From assembly GCA_028564675.1 (NCBI GenBank), contig JAOVVO010000466.1, positions 1-64,000 on the forward strand: DNA of 64,000 nucleotides, written 5' to 3'. The position numbers were made by a program, and so were the translations under genes. This document shows, one piece after another, positions 12,951-25,000 of this stretch (position 1 is the stretch's first letter; each line of letters starts with the position of its first letter). The stretch comes from Onchocerca lupi (Eukaryota > Nematoda > Chromadorea > Rhabditida > Onchocercidae). A model generated the notes under the pieces. It was given only the letters and a program-made list of their open reading frames with translations. It was not told the DNA's origin and did not search any database.

Positions 12951-13602
12951 TAATGGTACTTATTCAGCAGATAGTAATACTGTTGGATTCTAATAGCCCA
13001 CCAATAACCACCTACTAGTTAGCGGATAATGACAAAAATAGGAATAGGAGGCAATTTTCCTTGCCCATTTTTTGTCAAATGTTGAAGAGCAAGCTAAACT
13101 CCAGACTACTTCGGCATTCAAGCATTCAAAATGTTACTGCCACAACAAATGCCCACCTACCGTACTTTTCCCCTCAGGCGCTTCCATGGCAACACTTCAT
13201 TGCTTGATTTGATGCACATACAGACATACACACACATATATATATATATCCATACGTACGAATGCGGCAAAATTTCATTCACTTCACAGATGTTTTTTGT
13301 TATTCGTTCACCAATTCAGCCGTATGAATTTTTAATTTAAACTGCTTATTTTCTACTATCATAGACTTTCAAATTTCATATGAGAGCCGATTCTTTATAT
13401 TCAACTGAAAACATATGAAGTATATTAAATTCAGCCTGAATACATAAATATTCCATTATAACTTCATGTCTCCTTTCATATTCTTGGTGAAACTTTTTTG
13501 CAAAATTTATTATAAACATTAATTCGGCGAAAAAAAAGTTCCTACTGTAGACCAACAGATGAGCAATTTTATCTTTTCTATCCAGAATATGTAGCTAGCC
13601 CG

Positions 13603-13626
13603 AAAAAAAAAAAAAAAAAAAAAAAA
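13603..13626. repeat. Poly(A) run of 24
   Basis: Uninterrupted A24 in intergenic DNA. No flanking duplication or gene-like sequence points to a retrocopy. Confidence 0.9.
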
Positions 13627-14252
13627 TACTACAGAATTTGTCAATCTATAACTACACAGATGCCTGACATAAGGTTTAAAGCCGATGTCCTTTCGAAATA
13701 ATACATTCTATTCCCAAAATGATTTTGTCATATTTAACGCCAAAATAAATTTAGGCGTACAATTTCTAATCAGAAGTACGTACTCTTTTAAAACGGAATC
13801 AAAAGTATGATTCAGATATAACACGTCTCCAAACAAGGAAATTCAGATGTATCGGTGACAAAATCTTAATTCCCTAATTAGTTGTTTGAAGCATTTTAGT
13901 GCATGTTTTATTCATACTCCTTGCATATATTCTTGCATGTAACAACCTAATTATTTCGATTAAATGCTAGAATACTCTGCACAGTTGCAGAATACAAAAT
14001 TTTAGATATTAGGAAAGTTTATTCAACGTATAATTTCATTGAAAAATCTAAGAGGAAGACAAATACCAATAAACTGAATCAGCATGAAATTTCCTCGCAC
14101 TTTGTAAAAAGGCGCAAACATTTTTTAGCCAGGAATTCTAAATATATTTAATTGCACTGTTTACAACTAAATGCAATAGAGGATATAAAAATTTATTGCA
14201 GTTTATTTCCCGAAATCTCTGTAATTATTTCGAAAATGAAAAGGGATATTGC

Positions 14253-14255
<3 letters not shown>

Positions 14256-14291
<36 letters not shown>

Positions 14292-14299
14292 AAAAAAAA
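14256..14299. repeat. Poly(A) run, A34-G-A9
   Basis: Long homopolymer about 700 bp beyond the 3' end of the lipase gene. The exact length is prone to sequencing error. No retrotransposed sequence is recognised upstream. Confidence 0.85.
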
Positions 14300-14997
14300 C
14301 CACGGCAAATTTAACCCGTCTCAACCTCAAAAAGTGCGCTTGTGTAATAAGAAAATTAAATAAAAATACGGAAGCTTATCATCTTTGAATAATAAAAATT
14401 ATCATTCCTAACAAATCAAATAACAAGAACTAAAACCGGATACTGCACAATTTATTTTTGGTGAAATAACGCAAAGATGATACAACGATAGAATTCGATT
14501 AAATCACCGCATTTTAATCACAGCCGAATCACAAAAGACTAAAGAAACTAAATGAAACTTAATTTCGCTAACTGAAATATAGATATGCCTCCACCTCATT
14601 ACGATGATAACTTAAGCAAAGCTATCCATCTATCCATCAACACTACATTTATAGAATTTATTACTAAGAAATAAATTAGCGTTGCTTATGATAGTCAATA
14701 AAAAAAGTAATTCAAAAAGTACAGGACACATTTATTCTGAAGAAATCAAATTCCCTTGAATTAATCCGAATTTGAGACTGTAGCAATTTCTGAAATAAAT
14801 GATGGTGAATTAAAATATTATCGAACATAAAAATCTAAATCAAGATGTAAAACCGTAAAATGACATTAGCAACATCTAATTTAGTTCTTTTTTTCTTGGT
14901 AATATCACCGCTGGTCACTTATTGGTATTACAATCAAAGTTGGAAACATGATGGTATATACTGGACACCATTCTACAAATTATCTAAAAAACAAAAC

Positions 14998-17900
14998 CTA
15001 ATTCCAAGATGTAGGAGAGGTATCAGTTATACCAAATGCTTCTTTGACTCGGTCCAAACAAATTTTGGCACCTTCATGACATTCAGGAGATACAAGTGTA
15101 AAATTGAGAAAGCCATGTGGGAGATTATCAAGAAGATCAACAGACATTACTCGGCCGCCAGCATCTCGCATTTTCTTAGCAAATGTGATCGTATCATCCA
15201 AAAGTGGATCCAGATGGCATGCCTGCATTAGATTTGTAAAGTAAACATATGTAAAAGCATTCTAAAAAAATTTTGGAAACCCTTATTTTCTACCGTACAA
15301 GGCATTTCAAAACGCACCACAAACCAAACTGGGGGCAACCGCGCGAGATCCTCTGGTGAAGCATATATTGGAGATATGAGTGGATCTCTCGGAATCTTTT
15401 TTCCTATTATATCAGCAATACATGATTTATTATAGTTATGCTCAGTTTCCTGGAATGATTTCAAATTAATTCCTAAATTATCGTGCTTCCTTAAAAAAAC
15501 AGTTCTAATCATAGACTAAATTGCCAAAAGAGAATAACGAGTAAACTTATCTTCTTTCTCGTCCCTGATGTTTTAATGGATGGTAAGGAAGCAGCTCGAT
15601 CAAGTTTAATCTTATCTACTGGAGGTATCGGTGCCGATTTTTCGAACCAATTAGAAATATTATCTAAAGCATGCCCGACCGCCACAACGGCTGCGTCGGC
15701 AAGACTCTGTCTCAGAGTTCGTTTATGCGCCTAGAAACTTATAAGAAAATATATCAGAAAAATGCAAACCTCGGAAGTAATTTCATTAAACAGAATATAA
15801 AAATTGTTTTAAATTTTAAGCCAATTATAAGTGACTTCTTTACTATCACTTCTAGAAAAATAAAAATAAAAAAATACCAAAGAATCATTTTTGGTTACGA
15901 TGTTGTGAGAACTCAATGAAGTAAACATGAATCTAGATCGTATGGAACTTCTGACTGATGCAAGTGTTTCCGGGGGTAATTCTTTCGGAATTGTTGTCGA
16001 CGGCGAACCCAACAAAGCTGCAAACTTTGAAACACGAGAAGACCGTTTACTTTCTTCTATATTCATTATTTCTTTCTTCACTTCCCGAGACTCTATATGG
16101 CCGATATGATCCATGAGAATCAAAGCGCTAAATAACCACAATTTTGAAAAGCAACCTTCAAAAGTAGTCAAAGTAAAAGAAAAAACTTTATTCTAGGCGT
16201 CAGAATTTAAAATTTAAAAAAAACTATTATCAGAGTAAATAATAAACTTATTCCTCGGTCAAAAATGTGACATCTCAAAATCAAAGAATATGCATACTCT
16301 TTAGTAAGTGGGTGATTTTTTAAATAGTCTACCAGCCGCTGATCGCACATATTTGAAGAAAGATGAATATGAAGCGAGTCTGATTTTATCTGAAATCAGT
16401 ATAGTCGTCAAAAAGGAATTTTGATCAAGAAATTCAGTTTATATGATTTCTTTATCATTCATAATTTTTTGCTCATAACCTAATGGTGAGGCAACTATAA
16501 GTCCTGCAATATCTCGAAGGATGCCAAGTACCAAACATTCTACATAATTCAACCAATAGTTAAGTTATCAGCAACTCAGATCGACTATTCTTAGCTCACA
16601 AATATACAGTTATATCTTTTCAGTTTATCTGAAATTTCTGGAATGTTTTCCATCTTCAAAAATCTTCATTACCACTTTCATTCCACAATAAAGTGTGGAG
16701 GTCGATTTCTTGGAATATATACTGCCATACAAAAAACAAAATAAAGCACCTGAACCCCAGAAAGACAGGTGTCAGCTTCATTCTCATCCCTTTCATCAAC
16801 ACTGGTTTCATCGCTGAATTCTTGTTCATTTTCGGCTTTAGAAATTGTTGAAATATTATGTATTTCTGCTGTAGATGCGATACCAACTAAATTAACTAAC
16901 GATACGATCGATGAAGAACCCTACAATGTTATTTATGACGTAAGTCAACCTTTAAATATAAGTGATGAAAATATAAAAACTATTTAAAAATTCAAGAATG
17001 TGTCAAAAGAGGTCACCTCCAAACCTACTGTATCGCCCCTTTGCGTTTTTTGTACTTGTTTCACATATTCTTGTAAACTTTTGTGGCCACCTTTGTCAAC
17101 ATCTTTCCGTTCATATCTATCACCATTTGCTGTATGATTTATTGGCTTTCCAGTATAAGCTGATAAGAAATAAGTTCCACAATAAATTGATATAAATGTA
17201 AATAATGAACAACACAACCGGCAATTAGTAATAAATTTCTGCTATAAAAACTAATGAATTTTAATAAACTGATGTAAATGTAAGTAGTAAGCGACAAAAC
17301 AATTGGCAACCAGTAATAAATTCATTCACAAAAATATTTTGAAAAACATACCTGCAATACACCGCAACACAATTCCCATGTGTAAAAGAGGATCCATACA
17401 ACTTAGCAACCGTGAAGGTGACAGAAGGCACTGAAGTATAGAAACACTGATCATGAACACCAAAGCTATAGATAAGTTACATTCAGAGCTCTCGGATTTT
17501 TTTAGGTCATCATCAATTTGAAATCGAACTTCTTATTTGAATTTCACACGTTCGATCTGTTTCAGGAAATGTCGAAAACTAATTCAAAAATTAATTTGAA
17601 TGAAAATATGTGAATAGAAACTCAGATCAAACATTAGGTATTGATTTCAGTATGTGACCTGGAAAAGAAATGGTGTATAAACGGTAACGATTCCATCCGG
17701 TATCCTCTTCACACCAAGTTGAACAAGCTTCAAGCTGACCGACATTATCAAATTACCACCTGCTGAGTCACCGATCATGCATATTCTTTCACCCGTCCAA
17801 CCTGCAAGACAGTTCTGTTATCAAATCGACGAATAAACTGCCGAAATTCGTAAGCATAGACACAAACCGAGTTGTGCTGCATTATTGATGATATATGCAT

Positions 17901-20103
17901 ATGCATACAATACTTCTTCTGTAGGACGGGGAAATGGATTTTCTGGTGCCAATGAATATTCGACAGATACGATACAGCAATTGAGTAGTTTAGCCCACAT
18001 TCGCAAATAAGTCTAGAAATGATACAAAAATTAGTTTAACACAAAAGTGTTTTAGGGTGTCTACAGTAAGTAAGTTCAATTACTTCATGAGATTTGGAAG
18101 TAGTTGCTACATAACCACCACCATGACAATGAAGTAATAAATACGGCGATGGTGGAAGTTGATTCTGCAACCCAGTAGGACTCTGGAAATGAAACCATAT
18201 AAATTAACAGCATAATTTAATATTTTTCAACTTTTCGAAAGAAAAGTCCGAACTCCAAAAATTTGACTTTTCAGGAAACTTACAAGGACTTGCCGGTGAT
18301 AATATGATAAAACACGAATTTTGACTGGTCGAGGACCAGTATAAGAAGATGGTTCTGGAATTTTCACGGTACCACCATTTGCCGTTGCCAGTGTTATCGA
18401 CCCCACCCAACTGATTTCACGCAACTCGTTTACTGCCATATTTGGACAAAACATACGAGGAACATGCTGCAAATAAAAGGACTTTAAATAGAGAAGGAAA
18501 GCGTAAAATAATTCGAAGAAAAATGGCGAAGGAAATTATTCCTTCATGAAAGGAAAGGAAGAACATACACTTCCAAATTCTGACAAATTCCAGAAACTTC
18601 TGCAAAATTCAATATCGGCTTCACGAGTTACCTGAAAGAAAAACCTGATCACACAATAATTTGAAAATTAAATGAAAAGATAAAATGCCAACAAATAACT
18701 AATAAATGCTAACAGTAAAACCTTCACAATTCGCTTAGCTCTTTGTTCAGGACTTAAGATGAACCGCGGTGAATTCAGGAAAGATCCTATAGTACTGCAT
18801 CCTTTTTCCCATGACAAACTGTAGATGGCAAGCATTACACCAAGCAAGCGACATATACGCCCGATTGACGGTGGAAACTATAAAGAGAGACTTTATGATA
18901 AGGATCAAATATCTAACTTTGTGATAAGGATCAAATAGAAACTTTATGATAAGGATCAAATATCTTCTGCAATCTTATATACTTCGAAATTCAAAAACCC
19001 AATCAGACACAATAATTGTAAACACTGACTTGGAAGCCCAGCGGTCTTCCATAAAAGCATGATGGATCAAGCACTTCTATAACACCTAGCATTGCTTGAT
19101 GCTTACTATAGTCTCCATTGAGATCAGGAAACAAACAATTATCGGGAGCGCATACGGCTGTATCAATGACCTGCAGACAAAATGATTTAGATACGGTTTG
19201 GAAAAAAAAAATGTGTATATCAGATTTCAATCCCAACAATCCACATTTAAATCATTAACAAATGGGAAATGAATAGATTATTAACGATACAGCAATTAAA
19301 AAAAGAAAACAAACCAGTCGTAAGGCTGAAACGAGAAAATCCAGGACAGCACAATAACTTTCAATTTCTTTACAGTAATATGATGCACGAAACATCATCG
19401 TTTGCCGATATTCAATACAGGAACGCAAAACGGAAATAAGATGTAGCACAGTCGTGTCACATATACAAACTAGCGATCTATAAAGTTCACTCGTTCTATA
19501 GAAACTGGAGAAAAACGATCTATTAAGTTCGCTCGTTTTATAGAAACTGGAGAAAAACGCATGCATAGAAAAAAGCTGCAAATCTCTCATATTAGGGAAA
19601 CAAACCGAAATCCATTTCCTGGAGTAAGCTTGTCGTAATCATATCGAGGAGCCATATCCTGCAGCTTTTTTACAACCTCTGCAAATCATAAAACTTCAAG
19701 AATTTATAAATGTTATCAATCTAAATTATGAAGAAGGCACATGTTAGAGAGCATATATTTTTTATAAAAAATACCTTCCAAAGGTAAGGCGAGGGTTGTA
19801 ATTGCGAGGCAATTTTTTTCTAATCGGCTTGCATATGTTATCCAACTTGTGGTATTTTTGAAAAATCTTCTATTATCATCGGCTAACTGAAATAAGTTTC
19901 GACATTCTGATAAAGGCACTGCATGACTGAAATAGACCATCAACAGACAAATAATTCAGCATAAATGACGCTTAAAATTTTTTTATATACTTCACGAGAC
20001 ACTTTAAATTTTCCCATATATTTCGTGAAACTTCGAATTTCTCGTCTCTATCTGAAAATTCTCGAAAATCCGGAAAGTGAATTTCCTCAAGATAAGCACG
20101 CAT
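14998..20103 (-). CDS. hosl-1: Hormone-sensitive lipase (HSL/LIPE)
   Basis: Cytosolic/lipid-droplet hydrolase of diacylglycerol and other neutral lipids. Exons: 19991-20103, 19775-19926, 19606-19678, 19315-19477, 19030-19170, 18722-18877, 18569-18631, 18284-18466, 18084-18182, 17868-18012, 17659-17801, 17352-17430, 17017-17159, 16750-16920, 16298-16389, 15878-16127, 15539-15730, 15318-15449, 14998-15222. This gives about 904 aa with consistent phases. The N-terminal HSL domain shows LADDNRRFF and DPSCFYGRPLGFQ. The alpha/beta-hydrolase part has HCHGGGY (oxyanion hole, ~residue 368), YSLAPENPFPRP, nucleophile GDSAGG (~Ser442), then Asp ~835 in HLDPLLDD and His ~866 in LPHGFLNF. Between nucleophile and Asp lies a Ser-rich, probably regulatory module with KRSSRVS and RTLRQSLADAA, possible PKA sites. 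The first exon and the 15539 donor are the least certain; the frame stays open 34 codons upstream of the chosen Met. The 5' part is sensitive to the duplicated acceptor at 19474-19557. Confidence 0.93.
18890..18965. repeat. Three 25-26-bp tandem repeats in a lipase intron
   Basis: Three near-identical copies of a unit containing TGATAAGGATCAAATA, with small differences in the middle copy. They sit in the intron between the 19030 and 18877 exons and have no coding effect. Confidence 0.85.
19474..19557. repeat. 42-bp tandem duplication over a lipase splice acceptor
   Basis: Two 42-bp copies (19474-19515 and 19516-19557) with few differences. On the minus strand each carries a pyrimidine/AT stretch ending in ATAG before ATCG. 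The acceptor used in my model is in the copy nearer the exon; the second copy keeps an acceptor at 19520-19522. Confidence 0.85.
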
Positions 20104-22057
20104 GCTACTGTCATTCCAAATCCCAGTATTTCCAATTTTTTTACCTCCGCTAATAATGCGAATACGGCCGATCGCTGAACGGAAAGCTTGCCACTTAAAG
20201 GAGCTTTATAACTCGTTTCTATACCATCGAGATGGCTACCAACCACATTACTTTTTCGGATATTCATCACATGCAGCCCATTATGCCTAAATGAATAACT
20301 TGAAAATATTTCACCAGCAAGCACAATAAGCAACGACGTGTTCATAAAATGAATTCTGTTTTAAAATCAGATTTCTCTCCATTTTTCGGTCTTGCCTGTG
20401 TTGTTTATTTTTCAGTTTTCTTTTAAATACCTTATTTATATTCCAAAAGCCCAATGAATCGTTCGGGTGATGCAAGACTTATGCTAGAGAAGCGTTCGTC
20501 AGATGAACCATTCAATTAGCTTCCGGATTAACTTTTCAACCAAACCATGTAAAATATGTGCCAGAATGAGGAATCGATATAAGACTAACACGCAATTCTT
20601 AGTCAGTAGTGAATAAGCAATGGAGTCAATTGCGATTCGTTCTTCTACAGCAACATGTTATGAATTTCGCATTCCTACGTAACCTTCCTCTCACACTCAA
20701 AGGATTATTCCTCAGCTCCGATGCAGGAAAGAAAATGGAAGAGAGGATGATGAGATTGCTAAGACGAATGTCTCCTTTTGTCTCATATTTCTGGACGAAG
20801 ATACAAATATGCTAGTGTCGAAGCAAGACTCTTTACTCGGTGGTATTGGCATACAATCTCGCTCATCACATCAAAACTCCCGAAAACTACGGCAGTTCAC
20901 TCCTTCTCCATCAAAATTCCCGACCTCTCTTGGCTTCCGTCCACGTCCACCTACGCATACACCGGCCAACCGCAAAACAAGCAATAATGCCGTGATTCTA
21001 TGATTGCACTGAGATGATTGGAAGAAGTGCGGCAGGAATTATTATATCGATCGCGTTGAACTTGTGGCGGTTAGATGGCCGATGTAATTATCGCTTTCAT
21101 TCGAAATGTTAACTTGCAATGTAATTTCATTTCTCTCCGAAAATAAGATGGAAGATCTGGTAACACATCAAAGTTCTGTAACATATGTAATTCGAGATGT
21201 TCCCAACTTCTCTTATTCAAAAGTTATTTCAGTATTTTCCAGAAGAATTTCAGGTAACATCAGGAATGATGGTATATTAATGCGTGATGTATAACAAGGA
21301 TATATTGCTATCGACTTTAAAAAACGACTTGTCTATTTAATTGGTTTAATAAAGTTTAGATCAAAGTGGAAAAAATTAGATAGTTTTTGTGGAAAGGAGG
21401 AGCGGAAGAGGTTGAGGAATAGTAAGAGTCAAAACTTGTACATTTTGTAACTAGAATTTTAGAAAATCTTTTCCTTTGAAGAAATATGTAATATAGACCG
21501 TAAAGCAGTGCTAGGCATTTACCTTCATGAAATACATCATGCGAATTCTTTGCGCTATTATTTAGATTTTCCATGTGCTAAAATCTTATTTGTCAGGAAT
21601 TTTGAAGAAATTTGTCGTGGTACAAGAAATCAGAGGTTTAGTGATGGAGCATTTGTGATGGGTATGTCACGCTTATTTCATGACATTAAAGATAACTAAA
21701 ATTTATGTATATGTATATTTTATGTGTAATAATTTATATTTTGCAGTGTGCATTAAATTGATACCACGAACGGAGATTAAGCAGTTATTGAAGTGTAGTT
21801 GGAGCTGATAATCAATATTCATATTTACTGGTCAAGTTAATTGAACAAACTGCATACAAATTGGTAAATGTTTCTACGCGTTTCTATTTTAGAATTTCTA
21901 GTGCTGCTCGGACTTCCTTATTATTCCCAACTTTTTTGTATTATGTCATCCTGAATAGTTTTTCAATTCTCACTTTTTTCACTCAAAATTAAAATGCTTT
22001 TCCTTTTTATTGGATGTTCTCAATAACATAAGGCTTGGTTTTGCAGGGTGCAACAAT
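20104..22057. other. Divergent intergenic region, lipase/atg-2
   Basis: About 2 kb between the 5' ends of two divergent genes, presumably holding both promoters and 5' UTR exons. A good acceptor (ttttgcag) ends at 22046, so atg-2 has a spliced 5' UTR. Short ORFs near 20609-21003 and 21508-21699 show no recognisable similarity. I saw no CACGTG (TFEB/HLH-30) core. Confidence 0.6.
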
Positions 22058-25000
22058 ATGGTTGTTTGGGGGTTGTCGAACATCACGGACGCTTTGCAAA
22101 AGCGTTTGTGTCGCTTTCTTATACATAGATACTTAAGCGATTTTCTGAAGTCTAGTATTAATTTGGAACAATTATCAGCCACTCTGTATGGTGGTATTGC
22201 ATCTGTTTGCGATGTTGATATGGACGTACAGGTATTAGTTTTTAAATTTTGGAATGATATTGGTGACTGGCGAAAAATTCAACTGACAATTCACACGATA
22301 AAGTGATTGCGAAACTTGGATTTTTCAGAACAAGAAGGCATTTAAGTTTTCTTCAAGGTGAATTTCATGTCTTTACTCGGTTTAATAAATGACATAAGGT
22401 TTTAAGAAACTGCCTAAAGATCAATGCTTAAATGATAAAAATAAATTAGCTGGAATATTTATTTCTTTAGAGGATAAATGATGCGTTTGAATCCATGAAA
22501 ATACCTTTTACGGTGGTTGAGGGATATATTGGCGAAGTCAATATCACAGTTCCATGGCAGTATATCCTTGTAAAGTCTGTTGATTTGGAAGTGAAACAGC
22601 TGCAACTCACACTTCAGCTTCAGCATTTCGCAGATGAGCCACGAGGAGACATAGGTTAGTGATCACTTCGATTTTTTCCGTCTTTCATAAAGTTCAGGAT
22701 ATACTGCTTGTATTTTACTAAACTGTGAGGCAATTATTTACATGTCTTCAGTAGCTTCTATGTTTGGAAGTGTTATGGGATCATTAGCAACATCTATGGA
22801 ACTAGCGCAAAGTTTTTTGAATCAGGAAGAAGCCAGCAGTGAAACAGAGGACAAAGGCATTGAACAGTTTGCTGAGGTATCCACTTTCTTCATCTGTGCT
22901 TTACAGACTCAGTTCCTTAATTTGTTCCTGTCGAGATGTATGAAATTTAGGTCATTGATACCGTCATCTCACGTTTTCGGCTAATTTTCAACGATGCTGT
23001 TATTCGCTTGGAAGGTATTCCTGATTCAGAATCTGGGCTATGTACCGCTTTGGAACTACGAGTTGATTGGTGTGATAAATTTTGCACAAAATTTTTGCGC
23101 TGGAAGAGTCTTTTCGAATTTTATTTAACCCTTTGATGTTGAAACTACGTTATCTAGAGATAGTTTATTTTGAAAATCAAACTTACACGAAAAATGAGCC
23201 ATTATGTCTCGATATATTGTGTAGGATTGAACTCATCGATGAACAGTTAGAATCGGAAGCTTTTAACGCTGAAACGATAACTTCACAACCACGTTCGTTA
23301 TCGGCTGTCCCAGATTTCAACAAACTTTTTCATGTAAAAGGCATACGTCTTTATACCGATATTTTCACCAAGTGAGTTATATCATTGTGCATACTTTGAT
23401 ATAAAATATATAAGATTATTGAAGAATCCATGTACGCACGTCATGGGGATATATTGCAAGTCATTCTTTTATTTAGACCGGTAATGAGAGATATGTCAGA
23501 AGAAAATATGTCTGCATCAACACAAGTTATAACAAGTATGTATCTCCGACGTGAAAAAGAAAAAACAATGAAGGTTGATGGATTTACACTTTGATGGATT
23601 TTTTTCTTTCACCAGCTTCATTTTCCGATTTTTTTTCAATATTCTGCCAAACGAAGTGAATTTTCCCTATTTCATTCTTCAGTGTTTTGCAAGTTATTTC
23701 ACTTCCAGAAACTGTCAGCTTCTTCGGATTCATCAGATGAACATTGTGAAAAAAGTAGCAGTGTGTTGTATTCCGTACAGATGTCGACAGCTTCAACAGT
23801 TTATGAATCATGTTATTCACGGAGTAGTTGTTTGGACGATGAATTGCTTTCTGCCACTTCCTCTCCATTAAGTTCTTCTAATAGCACTACGTATGTTTTG
23901 CTCATTCCTTCTGTGTATTATTTATATTTCTTTATTTCGAAATACGAAAGAATTAAAATTGCAGTTTGGAATCGAATCCAATTCTGTTTGCATCATTTAA
24001 TGGTAGCGTTGAAACTGTTATTATTCGAGTACGTAACAACGAAATTTCATCACAGTACGCTTTATCTTCCGAAAAGGTGTTTTTCTTTGTTACTTTATAC
24101 TTGATTTCGATTCATTTTTGTTTTAGTAGTACCATTATTTTTTTTTTTTTTTTTCAGGAAATCAATCTTAACTTTGATGGTTTGTGTGTATTTTTGACAC
24201 CTTCGCAATTGAATATTTTGAAAACGTTCTTTGCTGCGATTGCAAAACCTCCAAACTCTGGTTTGTTTAAGAGACTTAGATCAATGTTGTACTCCTACTT
24301 ATATTTTGGTGACTTTTTATCTTCGGAAGTTTATCGGATGTGTTTCAGATGGTACACAATGCGGTTTAGGGAAACCAATGTGTATGCAAGATTATCAGCA
24401 GGTTGAAGCCGAACTGCAGACAAGAATAGTACCATCTAGCCAAATCGGTACCGACTTTCAACATGGTAAACGTTATTACAAGTAATCGCTCTTAAATATT
24501 AAGTTTTAATCTGATCTTTTTTTTTTTTTTTTTAATAGAATTTTGATTTTAAGAATGATAACTACGGTCTGTTTTATATATACTTTTTTATACGGCTCAA
24601 CCAAAGAATTTGAAATTTTATCAGTTTCTGTACTTTTTTTCGATATTGTGCTATTCAGGCAATTGGGGTGGTTCGATGATGTTTTATGATGCACAGAGGA
24701 AACCTTCAATAACATCGGTTGAAGAACAAATGGCTAATGTTTCGTTGAATCTCAGTGATGTAGGAGATGGTCGAACTGCCAGGTTTCCGAAGGAAATTTT
24801 AAGAAGCGATTCTTCACAGAGTTGGTTTTTATCTCGGGAATGCCTTAGAAGAGTGACAAAGAATAATTGATGAAATATATCTGTGAACTAATATTAAATT
24901 CCAAAAAAGTATAATAATATTTCCTATTGCAGGAACTTTAAAAAATTCGGACACTGTATCTGACATGATTAGTGTTAAAGCAAGCATTTTCAATGTTGTA

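Larger units (their letters stand above)
12951..14997. other. Intergenic: ets-5 upstream and lipase 3' flank
   Basis: No gene is supported. It contains a CA/TA microsatellite near 13216-13252 and two long poly(A) runs. It should include the ets-5 promoter, but I recognise no specific site. Confidence 0.6.

Noticed and set aside
20004..20345. 113-codon minus frame beginning MNTSLLIVLAG
   Set aside because: Overlaps the first lipase exon in another frame; its end phase cannot join the next lipase exon without a stop.
23062..23159. Alternative atg-2 intron between CGA|gttgat and a tctagag acceptor
   Set aside because: It keeps the frame but inserts sequence absent from ATG2; the TG|gtgtga to tgtgtag join gives RVDWIELIDEQ, which fits the family.
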